6,607 nt of DNA, taken from positions 1 through 6,607 of the forward strand of contig RGVD01000149.1 of NCBI GenBank assembly GCA_010027395.1. The letters run 5' to 3'. Origin of the DNA: Bacteroidota bacterium. Its GTDB lineage: Bacteria; Bacteroidota; Bacteroidia; UKL13-3. The notes below the pieces were generated by a model, which saw nothing but the letters and a program-made list of their open reading frames with translations, did no database searches and was not told where the DNA came from. Positions 1 through 5,269 of the stretch are shown piece by piece. Position numbers and translations under genes: made by a program. Positions within the stretch are counted from its first letter, which is position 1, and each line of letters opens with the position of its first letter.

Positions 1-381
1 GATACAAGCTATAATACCCGATTTTTATCTGAGGTTTTTGCCAATGGATTATTAAACAAATTTGCCTATGATTATCTTGACAAAAACCGATCTTCAATTA
101 TGGCCATTAGCGATTTGAATGTCTATAGCAAGTCCTATCAAATAAGTGATGTAGCTTTTAACTTGTTTATTGCTTTTTGTAAGCAAGAAAACATTGGTTC
201 ACTGAATGCTCCTGATGTTAATAGATCTAAAAACTTTATTAAACTACAACTTAAGGCATTAGTAGCCCGTCAAATATGGCGAGAAAAAGGTTATTATAAT
301 GTTGTTAGTAAACAAGATAAAGGTGTTTTAAAAGCCATAGAAGCTCTTGCAAAATACAATCAATTAATGAATAAAAAGTAG
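1..381 (+). CDS. S41-family C-terminal processing peptidase, C-terminal fragment (5' end outside window)
   Basis: The frame is open from the first base to the TAG at 379-381, giving 126 residues with no start of its own. The ATG at 100 is an internal Met (in the stretch SSIMAISDLN), not a start. The fragment matches from memory the C-terminal region that follows the catalytic S41 domain in Bacteroidota processing proteases: an aromatic-rich helix (GLLNKFAYDYLDKNR), a Y-x-I-x-D-x-x-F-x-x-F segment, a helix with a conserved Arg (ALVARQIWREKGYYNV), a D-x-x-x-x-A-x-x-A turn and a final KYNQLMNKK tail. Members of the family are periplasmic, PDZ-containing serine proteases that cut C-terminal peptides of envelope proteins. 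The PDZ domain and the catalytic Ser/Lys would lie to the left and cannot be checked here. The gene converges on aat with no spacer. The family call rests on the tail only. Confidence 0.72.
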   Translation, partial: DTSYNTRFLSEVFANGLLNKFAYDYLDKNRSSIMAISDLNVYSKSYQISDVAFNLFIAFCKQENIGSLNAPDVNRSKNFIKLQLKALVARQIWREKGYYNVVSKQDKGVLKAIEALAKYNQLMNKK

Positions 382-1020
382 TTAATGAGCGATAGCTTCT
401 TTTAGTTTTTTGATAAACAAATCCCTATCAATTTCTATTGCCCCCATACTTAATAGGTGAGGGTTGCTAACCTGACAATCTATGATTTCGAATCCTTCTT
501 CATCTAAAAAGGTACAAAGAAATATTAGCGCTGCTTTTGATGAATTGCTTACTAAGCTAAACATGCTTTCGCCAAAAAATGCTTTGCCAATAGCCAATCC
601 ATATAGGCCACCTACCAATTTTCCATTTTGCCATACCTCAATTGAATGCGCAAAGCCTTCGTTGTGCAAACGTGTATAAGCACCTATCATATCATCGCCT
701 AGCCAAGTGCCGGTATCTTCACGAAGCTTCCTGCAGTTTTCAATGACATCCTCAAAACATGTATTAATTGTAAAATCAAAGGTATGTCGTTGCAGTACCT
801 GCTTCATTGATTTTGATACATACACATCTTTAGGAAACAATACGCATCGAGGGTTGGGACTGTACCATAGAATAGGTTCATCTTCGCTATACCAAGGGAA
901 AATACCATTTGTATAGGCATTTAAAATCATGGGAGAGCTTAATATTCCACCAATGGCTAAAAGTCCATTTGGGTCGGCATATTCTAGTGGAGGAAACTTG
1001 TTTTCTAGCAGGTAAAACAC
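382..1020 (-). CDS. aat: Leucyl/phenylalanyl-tRNA-protein transferase
   Basis: The 212-residue product is a complete Aat enzyme. It transfers Leu or Phe from aminoacyl-tRNA to proteins with N-terminal Lys or Arg, marking them for ClpS/ClpAP degradation in the cytoplasm (N-degron pathway). Family motifs appear in order: FPP (9-11), DPNGLLAIGG (16-25), AYTNGIFPWY (35-44), ILWYSPNPR (50-58), the SKSMK helix start (69-73), GTW (104-106), HSIEVW (125-130), GESMFS (150-155) and IIDCQVSN (179-186). D181 and Q183 in the last motif correspond to catalytic D186 and Q188 of E. coli Aat. The protein is shorter than the 234-residue E. coli enzyme only because it lacks the C-terminal extension. The start is GTG; an in-frame TGA two codons upstream rules out a longer reading, and no nearby ATG fits. 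The gene lies downstream of the 125-residue protein gene, but a terminator between them argues for separate transcription. No consensus promoter was found in the roughly 45 bp available. Confidence 0.97.
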   Translation of the reverse strand: MFYLLENKFPPLEYADPNGLLAIGGILSSPMILNAYTNGIFPWYSEDEPILWYSPNPRCVLFPKDVYVSKSMKQVLQRHTFDFTINTCFEDVIENCRKLREDTGTWLGDDMIGAYTRLHNEGFAHSIEVWQNGKLVGGLYGLAIGKAFFGESMFSLVSNSSKAALIFLCTFLDEEGFEIIDCQVSNPHLLSMGAIEIDRDLFIKKLKEAIAH

Positions 1021-1067
1021 CTTTCAATATTAGTTTTAATTAAGGAAAACGTCATTAAAAATAGAAC

Positions 1068-1092
1068 AAAAAAGGGAGCTGGCGGCTCCCTT
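1068..1092 (-). terminator. Intrinsic terminator of the 125-residue protein gene
   Basis: A GGGAGC/GCTCCC stem (1074-1079 with 1085-1090), extended by two A-T pairs (1072-1073 with 1091-1092), closes a 5-base TGGCG loop. Read on the minus strand, the stem is followed by six Ts (complement of 1068-1073), which is the classic rho-independent layout. It lies about 60 bp after the stop of the minus-strand gene ending at 1151. The plus-strand side has only an interrupted T-run (TTATTTT). The minus-strand direction is therefore the functional one. Confidence 0.85.
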
Positions 1093-1150
1093 ATTTTGTG
1101 TAATCAATCAAATCCTAAACTTGGATTATATGGCAACAACCAAACTATGC

Positions 1151-1528
1151 TTAGTTATTGTTAGCGTTCAGGTCTAAATTTAAGGCATTTGCTGTATCGT
1201 CAGCCAATGCAACAGACATTAGGTCACTAAGACTTGGTGCTGGAGCAATTGTTTTCTCTTTTTCTTCTACTTTTTTAACATTGCTTATTGGCTTTGGTTT
1301 TGAAAATTCACCCATTCCATACATGTCTAGTTTGTTTTCACGCACAAACATACCCAAGGCAATAGCCATTTTAATAGAGTCGATGCTTAATTCTAGTTCC
1401 CATTCATCGTTGCTTATCGCTCTGGGGCTTACTTTGAATTCTATTTTTTGATCTAAGCAGTAATCAAAAATGGTTTGAATGTTTTTACGCTTAGCTAAAA
1501 TTACCGGCTTATCGTCTGTTTTACTCAT
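1151..1528 (-). CDS. Uncharacterised 125-residue protein
   Basis: I do not recognise this protein. Residues 1-76 look like a small folded unit: a charged start (KPVILAKRKNIQ), a helix with FDYCLDQKIEF (21-31), the segment SPRAISNDEWELELSI (34-49), which reads as a strand pair, and a helix IKMAIALGMFVRENKLD (52-68). Residues 77-99 are a Lys/Glu/Pro-rich linker (KPKPISNVKKVEEKEK), probably disordered. Residues 100-116 could form a short helix (LSDLMSVALADD), and the protein ends in an Asn-rich tail (LNLDLNANNN). There is no signal peptide or membrane segment, so it is presumably cytoplasmic. The ATG at 1526-1528 is the first start in the frame and has an A-rich upstream stretch rather than a Shine-Dalgarno site, which is normal for the phylum. 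It has its own downstream terminator and so is probably monocistronic. Coding status is supported by length, the terminator and sensible amino-acid composition. Confidence 0.8.
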   Translation of the reverse strand: MSKTDDKPVILAKRKNIQTIFDYCLDQKIEFKVSPRAISNDEWELELSIDSIKMAIALGMFVRENKLDMYGMGEFSKPKPISNVKKVEEKEKTIAPAPSLSDLMSVALADDTANALNLDLNANNN

Positions 1529-1655
1529 AAAATATGTTGCTTTTTTATGGTGGTAAAATTAGACTTTTTGGTTTAGGCTTCAGTTTATAATTCTTCACAT
1601 AATTAGAGACTAAACAACATGGAAATCAACAATCGAATAAAAAGTGTGAGAAAAG

Positions 1656-1664
1656 TGTGGATAA
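1656..1664 (-). other. Sequence identical to a consensus DnaA box (isolated)
   Basis: The minus strand reads TTATCCACA, the exact E. coli DnaA-box consensus, in the 158-bp spacer between the 125-residue protein gene and the T9SS cargo gene. It stands alone: I found no second TTATnCACA match in the window and no cluster of near matches, so this is not an origin. It could be a titration or regulatory site, or chance. The spacer otherwise holds no convincing terminator or consensus promoter that I can see, although the promoter of the 125-residue gene should lie here. Confidence 0.25.
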
Positions 1665-1686
1665 GGTTGGTGTTGTTAACAGTCTT

Positions 1687-4038
1687 TTACCTCAACAAGG
1701 TAAGATTTCCATTGATTGTATTGCTACTGCCATCATAGCCTGAGTAATAAATGATATAATGATATACATCAACGGGGGCTGGTAGCCCATTAACAGTGCC
1801 ATCCCAATAGGCTTTTTTGTCGTTGGTTTCATAAATAAGTTGACCCCACCGGTTGAATACTTTAATATCCATATCTTTGGTATAAACAGCCGACCATTTG
1901 AATTTGTCATTTATATTGTCTCCATTGGCTGAGAATGCAGATGGGGCATACACAATAGGTGCTATTCTGACTTGCACCTCATTTGAGCGGCTGACAAATG
2001 ATGGATTCAGAGAGGTTATGGTGGAGGATTCTATGGCATTAACGAAATAGTTAAACATACCTTCATCTATGTTCAATTTGCTATCAGCATATTCGGTTTT
2101 TATTGTATCAATAGATACGATATTTTGAAATGGTGTTACGGCATCGCTTCGCCAAATCTCGTAACTATTTACACCTTTGTCCCATTTTTTATAAGGATTC
2201 CACCAAATTGTATTAATAAAGTTTTCACTATATCCTTTGAGTAAAATGCTACAAGAAACTTGTCCATAGGGACTGTAATTATCACAAGTATCACGCATAA
2301 TCACATAGTAACAGTATGATGTATCATCTACACTTACATCAAAATCTTGATAGGAAGTATCATTTGGCCATTCATATATTTTTAGTAATGAATAAGGTGT
2401 TTTTTCCTTTGAAGTTCGGTACAGGTAGTACTTGGCAAAATCTCTTTCATTGCTTTGTGGCCAACAAACTTTTATGCTTTTTTCGTCAGGCATAACGGTA
2501 ACAAAGTTTATTTTTTGAACTGCAGGTGCCGCTACCAATTGTTCAAATGTGCTAAGTGTATCTGATGGGGGTCCTTGAACGCCACAATAATTAACAGACC
2601 GCATCATGTAGGTATAATTTATTGTTTGGTTGCTTGGCGTATTGTTATCAGTATAGCTTCTTTGATTTTTATTTATGATTGAATCAACTAAAACCCAATT
2701 TTTGTAATCAATACCTCGGTATAAATTATACTGTTTGAAATATGGATTATTGCTTGCGCTATCACCCCAATAAACAATGGTTTTGTTATCTGCTAATGTT
2801 AAACAACGGATACTACTTGGATTTACCAAAGGCATGTCAAGGATGTTAACATATAAATTCTTCTTTGCGCTTCTTGGGCTTGGGCAACCATTGTCTTTGA
2901 GCGTTAAATAGAAAGGCACTCGACCCATTCCCCTAAGACTACAATCTGTTTTCCAGCAAAATCTTTTGTTAATACTCAAGTATCCACCTGAAACAGTGTC
3001 AATAACAGGGTAGCTTGTAATCGTATCATTTGAAAAAATGGGTGAACTAACTTTTAGATAAATTGAATCTTTTGTATCGGTACTGTTTATTCTAAAGCAC
3101 AATTCTTTTGGGATTTGAACATCAAAATAGGCAATATCTTGAGTTGATGGCAAGTTTGGGCAATTACCAATAGTAAATTGCAATTCAAGCCTTACCTCAC
3201 CAATTTTTTTTCCGAACCTAAATTCCTCCACTTTTATGGAGGCAATGAAAACACCTATTACAGTTGGAGTGACGGATATTTGACCCGTATTGGCATCTAT
3301 TGATAGGGAAGGGGCCCCAAGTATGGCGTTCGTTGCAGAATAACCACTTGCCCATTGAATGGGTTTATATGGGCCTGACGAGGGATTTCCGCCATTATTA
3401 GGAGTGTTAGCATTTAAGTTTCCATTTAAGGGGTCTACCAATGAGAATTTCAATTGGTCGTTATCATCATCCTTATAGTTAAGGTTATAAGTAAAATCGC
3501 CCTCTGCACATAGAAGCGTATTTGGGTTGTTAGTAAAATATGGTGAAGAATTGGTTATAAATGCCACTGGGGGAAACTCCATATAAAAAACCATAGCTGC
3601 CCCTCCCGGATTGACAATATTGGCAATTACATCGTTTCTGCAACAGCGCTCCCAACTGATATAATACCCTGCCGAATTGTTATAAATTTTCGGGTCAAGG
3701 GTAATGGTTTTTTTAAATATGTAAAATTCTGTGCAGGCTTTGATTGTTTTGGCACAGCTATCTGTGGCGAAAGCCAATACCTTTTTGCTAATAAAGGTTA
3801 AAGAAACGATTGTTTTTCTGGCATTTGTAGCCTTGTCGAAAATACCTACCTGTAAGTTTGATTGGTCTGTTTGAAAAGCATCTGGTTTGCCATTCAAGCA
3901 ATCTCCTAAATAATTCATAGTTAGTTCGTATGAATTGCCTGATAGGCGCTTTAGAGCAAAACCACCCCCGACAATATGCGTAGAGTAACTTCTCAGCGGC
4001 ACAATGCACACAAATAATATACAAAAAAATTGTTTCAA
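1687..4038 (-). CDS. Secreted T9SS type B sorting-domain (CHU_C) protein with FnIII-like repeats
   Basis: The 783-residue product is a cell-surface or secreted cargo of the type IX secretion system. Residues 1-19 form a signal peptide (hydrophobic FFCILFVCIVPL, probable cleavage after SYS), and the mature protein begins THIVGGG, a common start in large Bacteroidota surface proteins. Residues 20-170 hold a Cys-containing N-terminal domain with a WERCCRN motif (129-135). Residues about 176-290 resemble a cadherin/Ig-like module (YKDDDNDQLKFSL, then SIDANTGQISVTP). Three FnIII-like units follow at about 405-495, 505-598 and 600-690, each with a YxLYR or YEIWR strand. The CHU_C domain occupies 690-783, with APSAFSANGDNIND (698-711), FNRWGQLIYE, WDG (745-747) and a final GNLTLLR. 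The mature protein has 17 Cys residues, none after 596. The start is TTG; TGA lies three codons upstream, no ATG is available, and the next in-frame ATG (residue 41) would remove the signal peptide. No SprF/PorP-like partner gene is adjacent. Its ligand and role (adhesion, gliding or an enzyme scaffold) cannot be read from the sequence. Confidence 0.92.
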   Translation of the reverse strand: MKQFFCILFVCIVPLRSYSTHIVGGGFALKRLSGNSYELTMNYLGDCLNGKPDAFQTDQSNLQVGIFDKATNARKTIVSLTFISKKVLAFATDSCAKTIKACTEFYIFKKTITLDPKIYNNSAGYYISWERCCRNDVIANIVNPGGAAMVFYMEFPPVAFITNSSPYFTNNPNTLLCAEGDFTYNLNYKDDDNDQLKFSLVDPLNGNLNANTPNNGGNPSSGPYKPIQWASGYSATNAILGAPSLSIDANTGQISVTPTVIGVFIASIKVEEFRFGKKIGEVRLELQFTIGNCPNLPSTQDIAYFDVQIPKELCFRINSTDTKDSIYLKVSSPIFSNDTITSYPVIDTVSGGYLSINKRFCWKTDCSLRGMGRVPFYLTLKDNGCPSPRSAKKNLYVNILDMPLVNPSSIRCLTLADNKTIVYWGDSASNNPYFKQYNLYRGIDYKNWVLVDSIINKNQRSYTDNNTPSNQTINYTYMMRSVNYCGVQGPPSDTLSTFEQLVAAPAVQKINFVTVMPDEKSIKVCWPQSNERDFAKYYLYRTSKEKTPYSLLKIYEWPNDTSYQDFDVSVDDTSYCYYVIMRDTCDNYSPYGQVSCSILLKGYSENFINTIWWNPYKKWDKGVNSYEIWRSDAVTPFQNIVSIDTIKTEYADSKLNIDEGMFNYFVNAIESSTITSLNPSFVSRSNEVQVRIAPIVYAPSAFSANGDNINDKFKWSAVYTKDMDIKVFNRWGQLIYETNDKKAYWDGTVNGLPAPVDVYHYIIYYSGYDGSSNTINGNLTLLR

Positions 4039-4045
4039 TGAAATT

Positions 4046-4080
4046 CAAAAGTATATTTTTGATTGGTAATAGCTAACAAA
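4046..4080 (-). promoter_or_regulatory. Candidate Bacteroidota promoter of the T9SS cargo gene
   Basis: On the minus strand, TTTG (4080-4077) is followed after 23 bases by TACTTTTG (4053-4046), an exact match to the -7 element TAnnTTTG. The spacing is at the upper limit reported for Bacteroidota promoters. Transcription would begin near 4041-4042, only a few bases before the TTG start at 4038, so the message would be almost leaderless. That tight fit leaves the call uncertain. The rest of the 144-bp divergent region (4039-4182) is AT-rich and shows no equally good match facing gcvH. Confidence 0.4.
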
Positions 4081-4182
4081 TAATCTATTGTAAAAAAAAT
4101 TTAACCCAATTCATGATAAAACATACATTTTTATTTGTCATGCTAAACTTTAAATTGCTGCAAATTTTAAAAACTCAAAAAA

Positions 4183-4560
4183 ATGAATTTTCCTGAAAAC
4201 TTACTTTACACTAAAGACCATGAGTGGATTCGCATAGAAGGCGATATATGCTACATTGGTATCACTGATTTTGCCCAAAAAGAACTGGGCGATATTGTTT
4301 ATGTTGATATTGCTACCAAAGGCAAAACGGTTAACCAACATGATGTGTTTGGATCGGTTGAAGCGGTTAAAACTGTTTCTGATTTGTTTATGCCTTTAAC
4401 GGGTGAGGTTTTAGAGGTGAACTCATCCTTAGACGCTGCTCCAGAAAATGTAAATAATGATGCCTATGGCGAAGGTTGGATGATAAAAGCGACTATTGCA
4501 AACAAAGATGAAGTGGCTACTTTATTAAGTGCTGCTGATTATAAAAGACTGGTTCATTAA
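4183..4560 (+). CDS. gcvH: Glycine cleavage system H protein
   Basis: The 125-residue product is a full-length H protein, the lipoylated carrier that shuttles the aminomethyl group of glycine between the P, T and L proteins of the glycine cleavage complex in the cytoplasm. Diagnostic features are YTKDHEWIR (9-17), IGITDFAQKELGDIVYVD (25-42), the lipoyl-attachment motif GSVEAVKTVSDL (57-68) with K63 as the modified lysine, PLTGEVLEVN, and PENVNNDAYGEGWM near residues 87-100. The ATG is preceded by an A-rich tract (ACTCAAAAAA), the usual Bacteroidota start context. The gene stands alone here: no gcvT or gcvP is adjacent, and a terminator follows 22 bp after the stop, so it appears monocistronic. 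Confidence 0.98.
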   Translation: MNFPENLLYTKDHEWIRIEGDICYIGITDFAQKELGDIVYVDIATKGKTVNQHDVFGSVEAVKTVSDLFMPLTGEVLEVNSSLDAAPENVNNDAYGEGWMIKATIANKDEVATLLSAADYKRLVH

Positions 4561-4582
4561 TCCATAAAATTAATTGACATTT

Positions 4583-4614
4583 AAAGGGCGTTGCTAATAC
4601 CAACGTCCTTTTTT
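4583..4614 (+). terminator. Intrinsic terminator of gcvH
   Basis: An 11-bp stem pairs 4583-4593 (AAAGGGCGTTG) with 4601-4611 (CAACGTCCTTT), including one G-T wobble, around a 7-base CTAATAC loop. It runs into a T-tract at 4609-4614. It begins 22 bp after the gcvH stop codon. Confidence 0.9.
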
Positions 4615-4740
4615 ATGCTCAAGTCTTAATAAACCATAAACAATTAACGCCTGTTAAAAGGGTGTCTTGTTTCTTATTTTGAAACCTCAAATAAGCATGC
4701 CAAACGAAAGTTTAAAAAACATTTGAAAAAATCACAAAGG

Positions 4741-4785
4741 TTGTGGTAAAGATAATTTTTATAGTTTTTTTTAATAATACCACGA
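4741..4785. repeat. Imperfect inverted repeat around an AT-rich core
   Basis: TTGTGGTA (4741-4748) is complementary to TACCACGA (4778-4785), apart from one G-T wobble, across a 29-base spacer that contains a run of eight Ts. It lies in the 238-bp spacer 4615-4852, about 70 bp before the 118-residue protein gene. It might be an operator or a weak RNA structure. The loop is too long and the T-run is inside it, so it is not a standard terminator. Confidence 0.3.
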
Positions 4786-4800
4786 TTTACGGCTATAATT

Positions 4801-4830
4801 TTTGTGCTTAAGGCGAATAAAACTATTTTG
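4801..4830 (+). promoter_or_regulatory. Candidate promoter of the 118-residue protein gene
   Basis: TTTG (4801-4804) is followed after 19 bases by TATTTTG (4824-4830), one T short of the Bacteroidota -7 element TAnnTTTG. The spacing is optimal. Transcription would start near 4835 and leave a leader of about 18 bases before the ATG at 4853. The -7 element is imperfect, so confidence is limited. Confidence 0.4.
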
Positions 4831-4852
4831 CACCCGGAAAAAACAAAATTAC

Positions 4853-5209
4853 ATGAACCAAATAATACAAAGCATTAAGAAAACCATAGCCAAAAAAGAC
4901 TTTGACGCTGAAAGCTTAGTAGCACAATTAAAAGAATTAAGAGAGTTTATCAAAACCAATCTTGATGAGCCGGGTTTCGTGCGCATGGTAAGACTTGCCT
5001 ACGAGAATATTGAAGAAAATGGCACATATACTTTTGAATATACGGAAGGAGAAGACCCTAAAGCAAACCTAGGTTATTTAATAGATTTATTGGCTGACTA
5101 TAACAACAAATACAACCGCGAAGAACTTTTGGAATACCGCAAAATGATGGAAGGCGAAGAGTGGGTAAGTCCAGAAGATGAGTGGAAGGGTGAAGACGAA
5201 GACGAATAG
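4853..5209 (+). CDS. Uncharacterised acidic 118-residue protein
   Basis: I do not recognise this protein. The frame could open earlier at a TTG (4802), but the 17 extra residues (basic and Cys-containing) overlap a candidate promoter. The ATG at 4853, preceded by the A-rich stretch AAAAAACAAAATTAC, is the natural start. Residues 1-40 should be mostly helical, with a basic first part (SIKKTIAKKD) and heptad-like leucines (LVAQLKELREFI). Residues 40-98 look like mixed helix (FVRMVRLAYENIEE, YLIDLLADYNNKY, REELLEYRKMM). The last 19 residues are strongly acidic: 11 of 19 are Asp or Glu, with two Trp (EEWVSPEDEWKGEDEDE). Overall there are about 30 acidic against 15 basic residues. There is no signal peptide or membrane segment. 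A hairpin and the aminotransferase gene follow within 60 bp, so the two may share a transcript. Function unknown. Confidence 0.82.
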   Translation: MNQIIQSIKKTIAKKDFDAESLVAQLKELREFIKTNLDEPGFVRMVRLAYENIEENGTYTFEYTEGEDPKANLGYLIDLLADYNNKYNREELLEYRKMMEGEEWVSPEDEWKGEDEDE

Positions 5210-5231
5210 AAAGAATCATTTTACACATACT

Positions 5232-5259
5232 AAAAGCCGGATTACCGGCTTTTTCTTTT
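5232..5259 (+). terminator. Terminator-like hairpin directly upstream of the aminotransferase start
   Basis: A perfect 9-bp stem AAAAGCCGG/CCGGCTTTT (5232-5240 with 5245-5253) closes an ATTA tetraloop and runs into TTTTTCTTTT (5250-5259). This is a canonical rho-independent terminator for the 118-residue protein gene. It ends only about 10 bp before the ATG of the aminotransferase at 5270, leaving no room for a promoter downstream of it. It may therefore act as a partial terminator or attenuator in the leader of that gene. Confidence 0.85.
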
Positions 5260-5269
5260 AGAAGCAATC

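Noticed and set aside
482..916. Plus-strand frames of 65 and 69 codons opposite aat.
   Set aside because: They lie entirely antisense to a well-conserved enzyme and have no recognisable content; they are shadows of aat.
1111..1127. Small hairpin AATCC/GGATT with a 7-base loop after the 125-residue gene.
   Set aside because: The five-base-pair stem is weak and lacks a T-tract. The much stronger terminator at 1068-1092 serves the gene.
1158..1451. A 97-codon plus-strand frame with hydrophobic stretches opposite the 125-residue protein.
   Set aside because: The minus-strand gene has an ATG with suitable context, sensible composition and a matching terminator. The opposite frame has none of these.
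1619..1738. A 39-codon plus-strand frame (MEINNRIKSVRK...) with a basic start and hydrophobic end, resembling a small membrane peptide.
   Set aside because: Its second half is antisense to the conserved C-terminal sorting domain of the T9SS protein, which explains the sequence. It has no convincing promoter or terminator.
3788..4048. An 86-codon minus-strand frame overlapping the start of the T9SS cargo gene, starting at TTG.
   Set aside because: It is a shifted frame of the signal-peptide and N-terminal region, low-quality in composition, and has no ATG. The 783-residue frame explains the DNA.
4124..4157. Promoter-like words TACATTTT, TTTG and TAAATTG upstream of gcvH.
   Set aside because: None combines a full TAnnTTTG with a -33 TTG at 17-23 bases; the spacings are about 13 or 33, so no promoter is annotated.
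4802..4852. A TTG start extending the acidic protein by 17 residues (MCLRRIKLFCTRKKQNY).
   Set aside because: The extension overlaps a candidate promoter and differs in composition from the rest. The ATG at 4853 has the usual A-rich start context.
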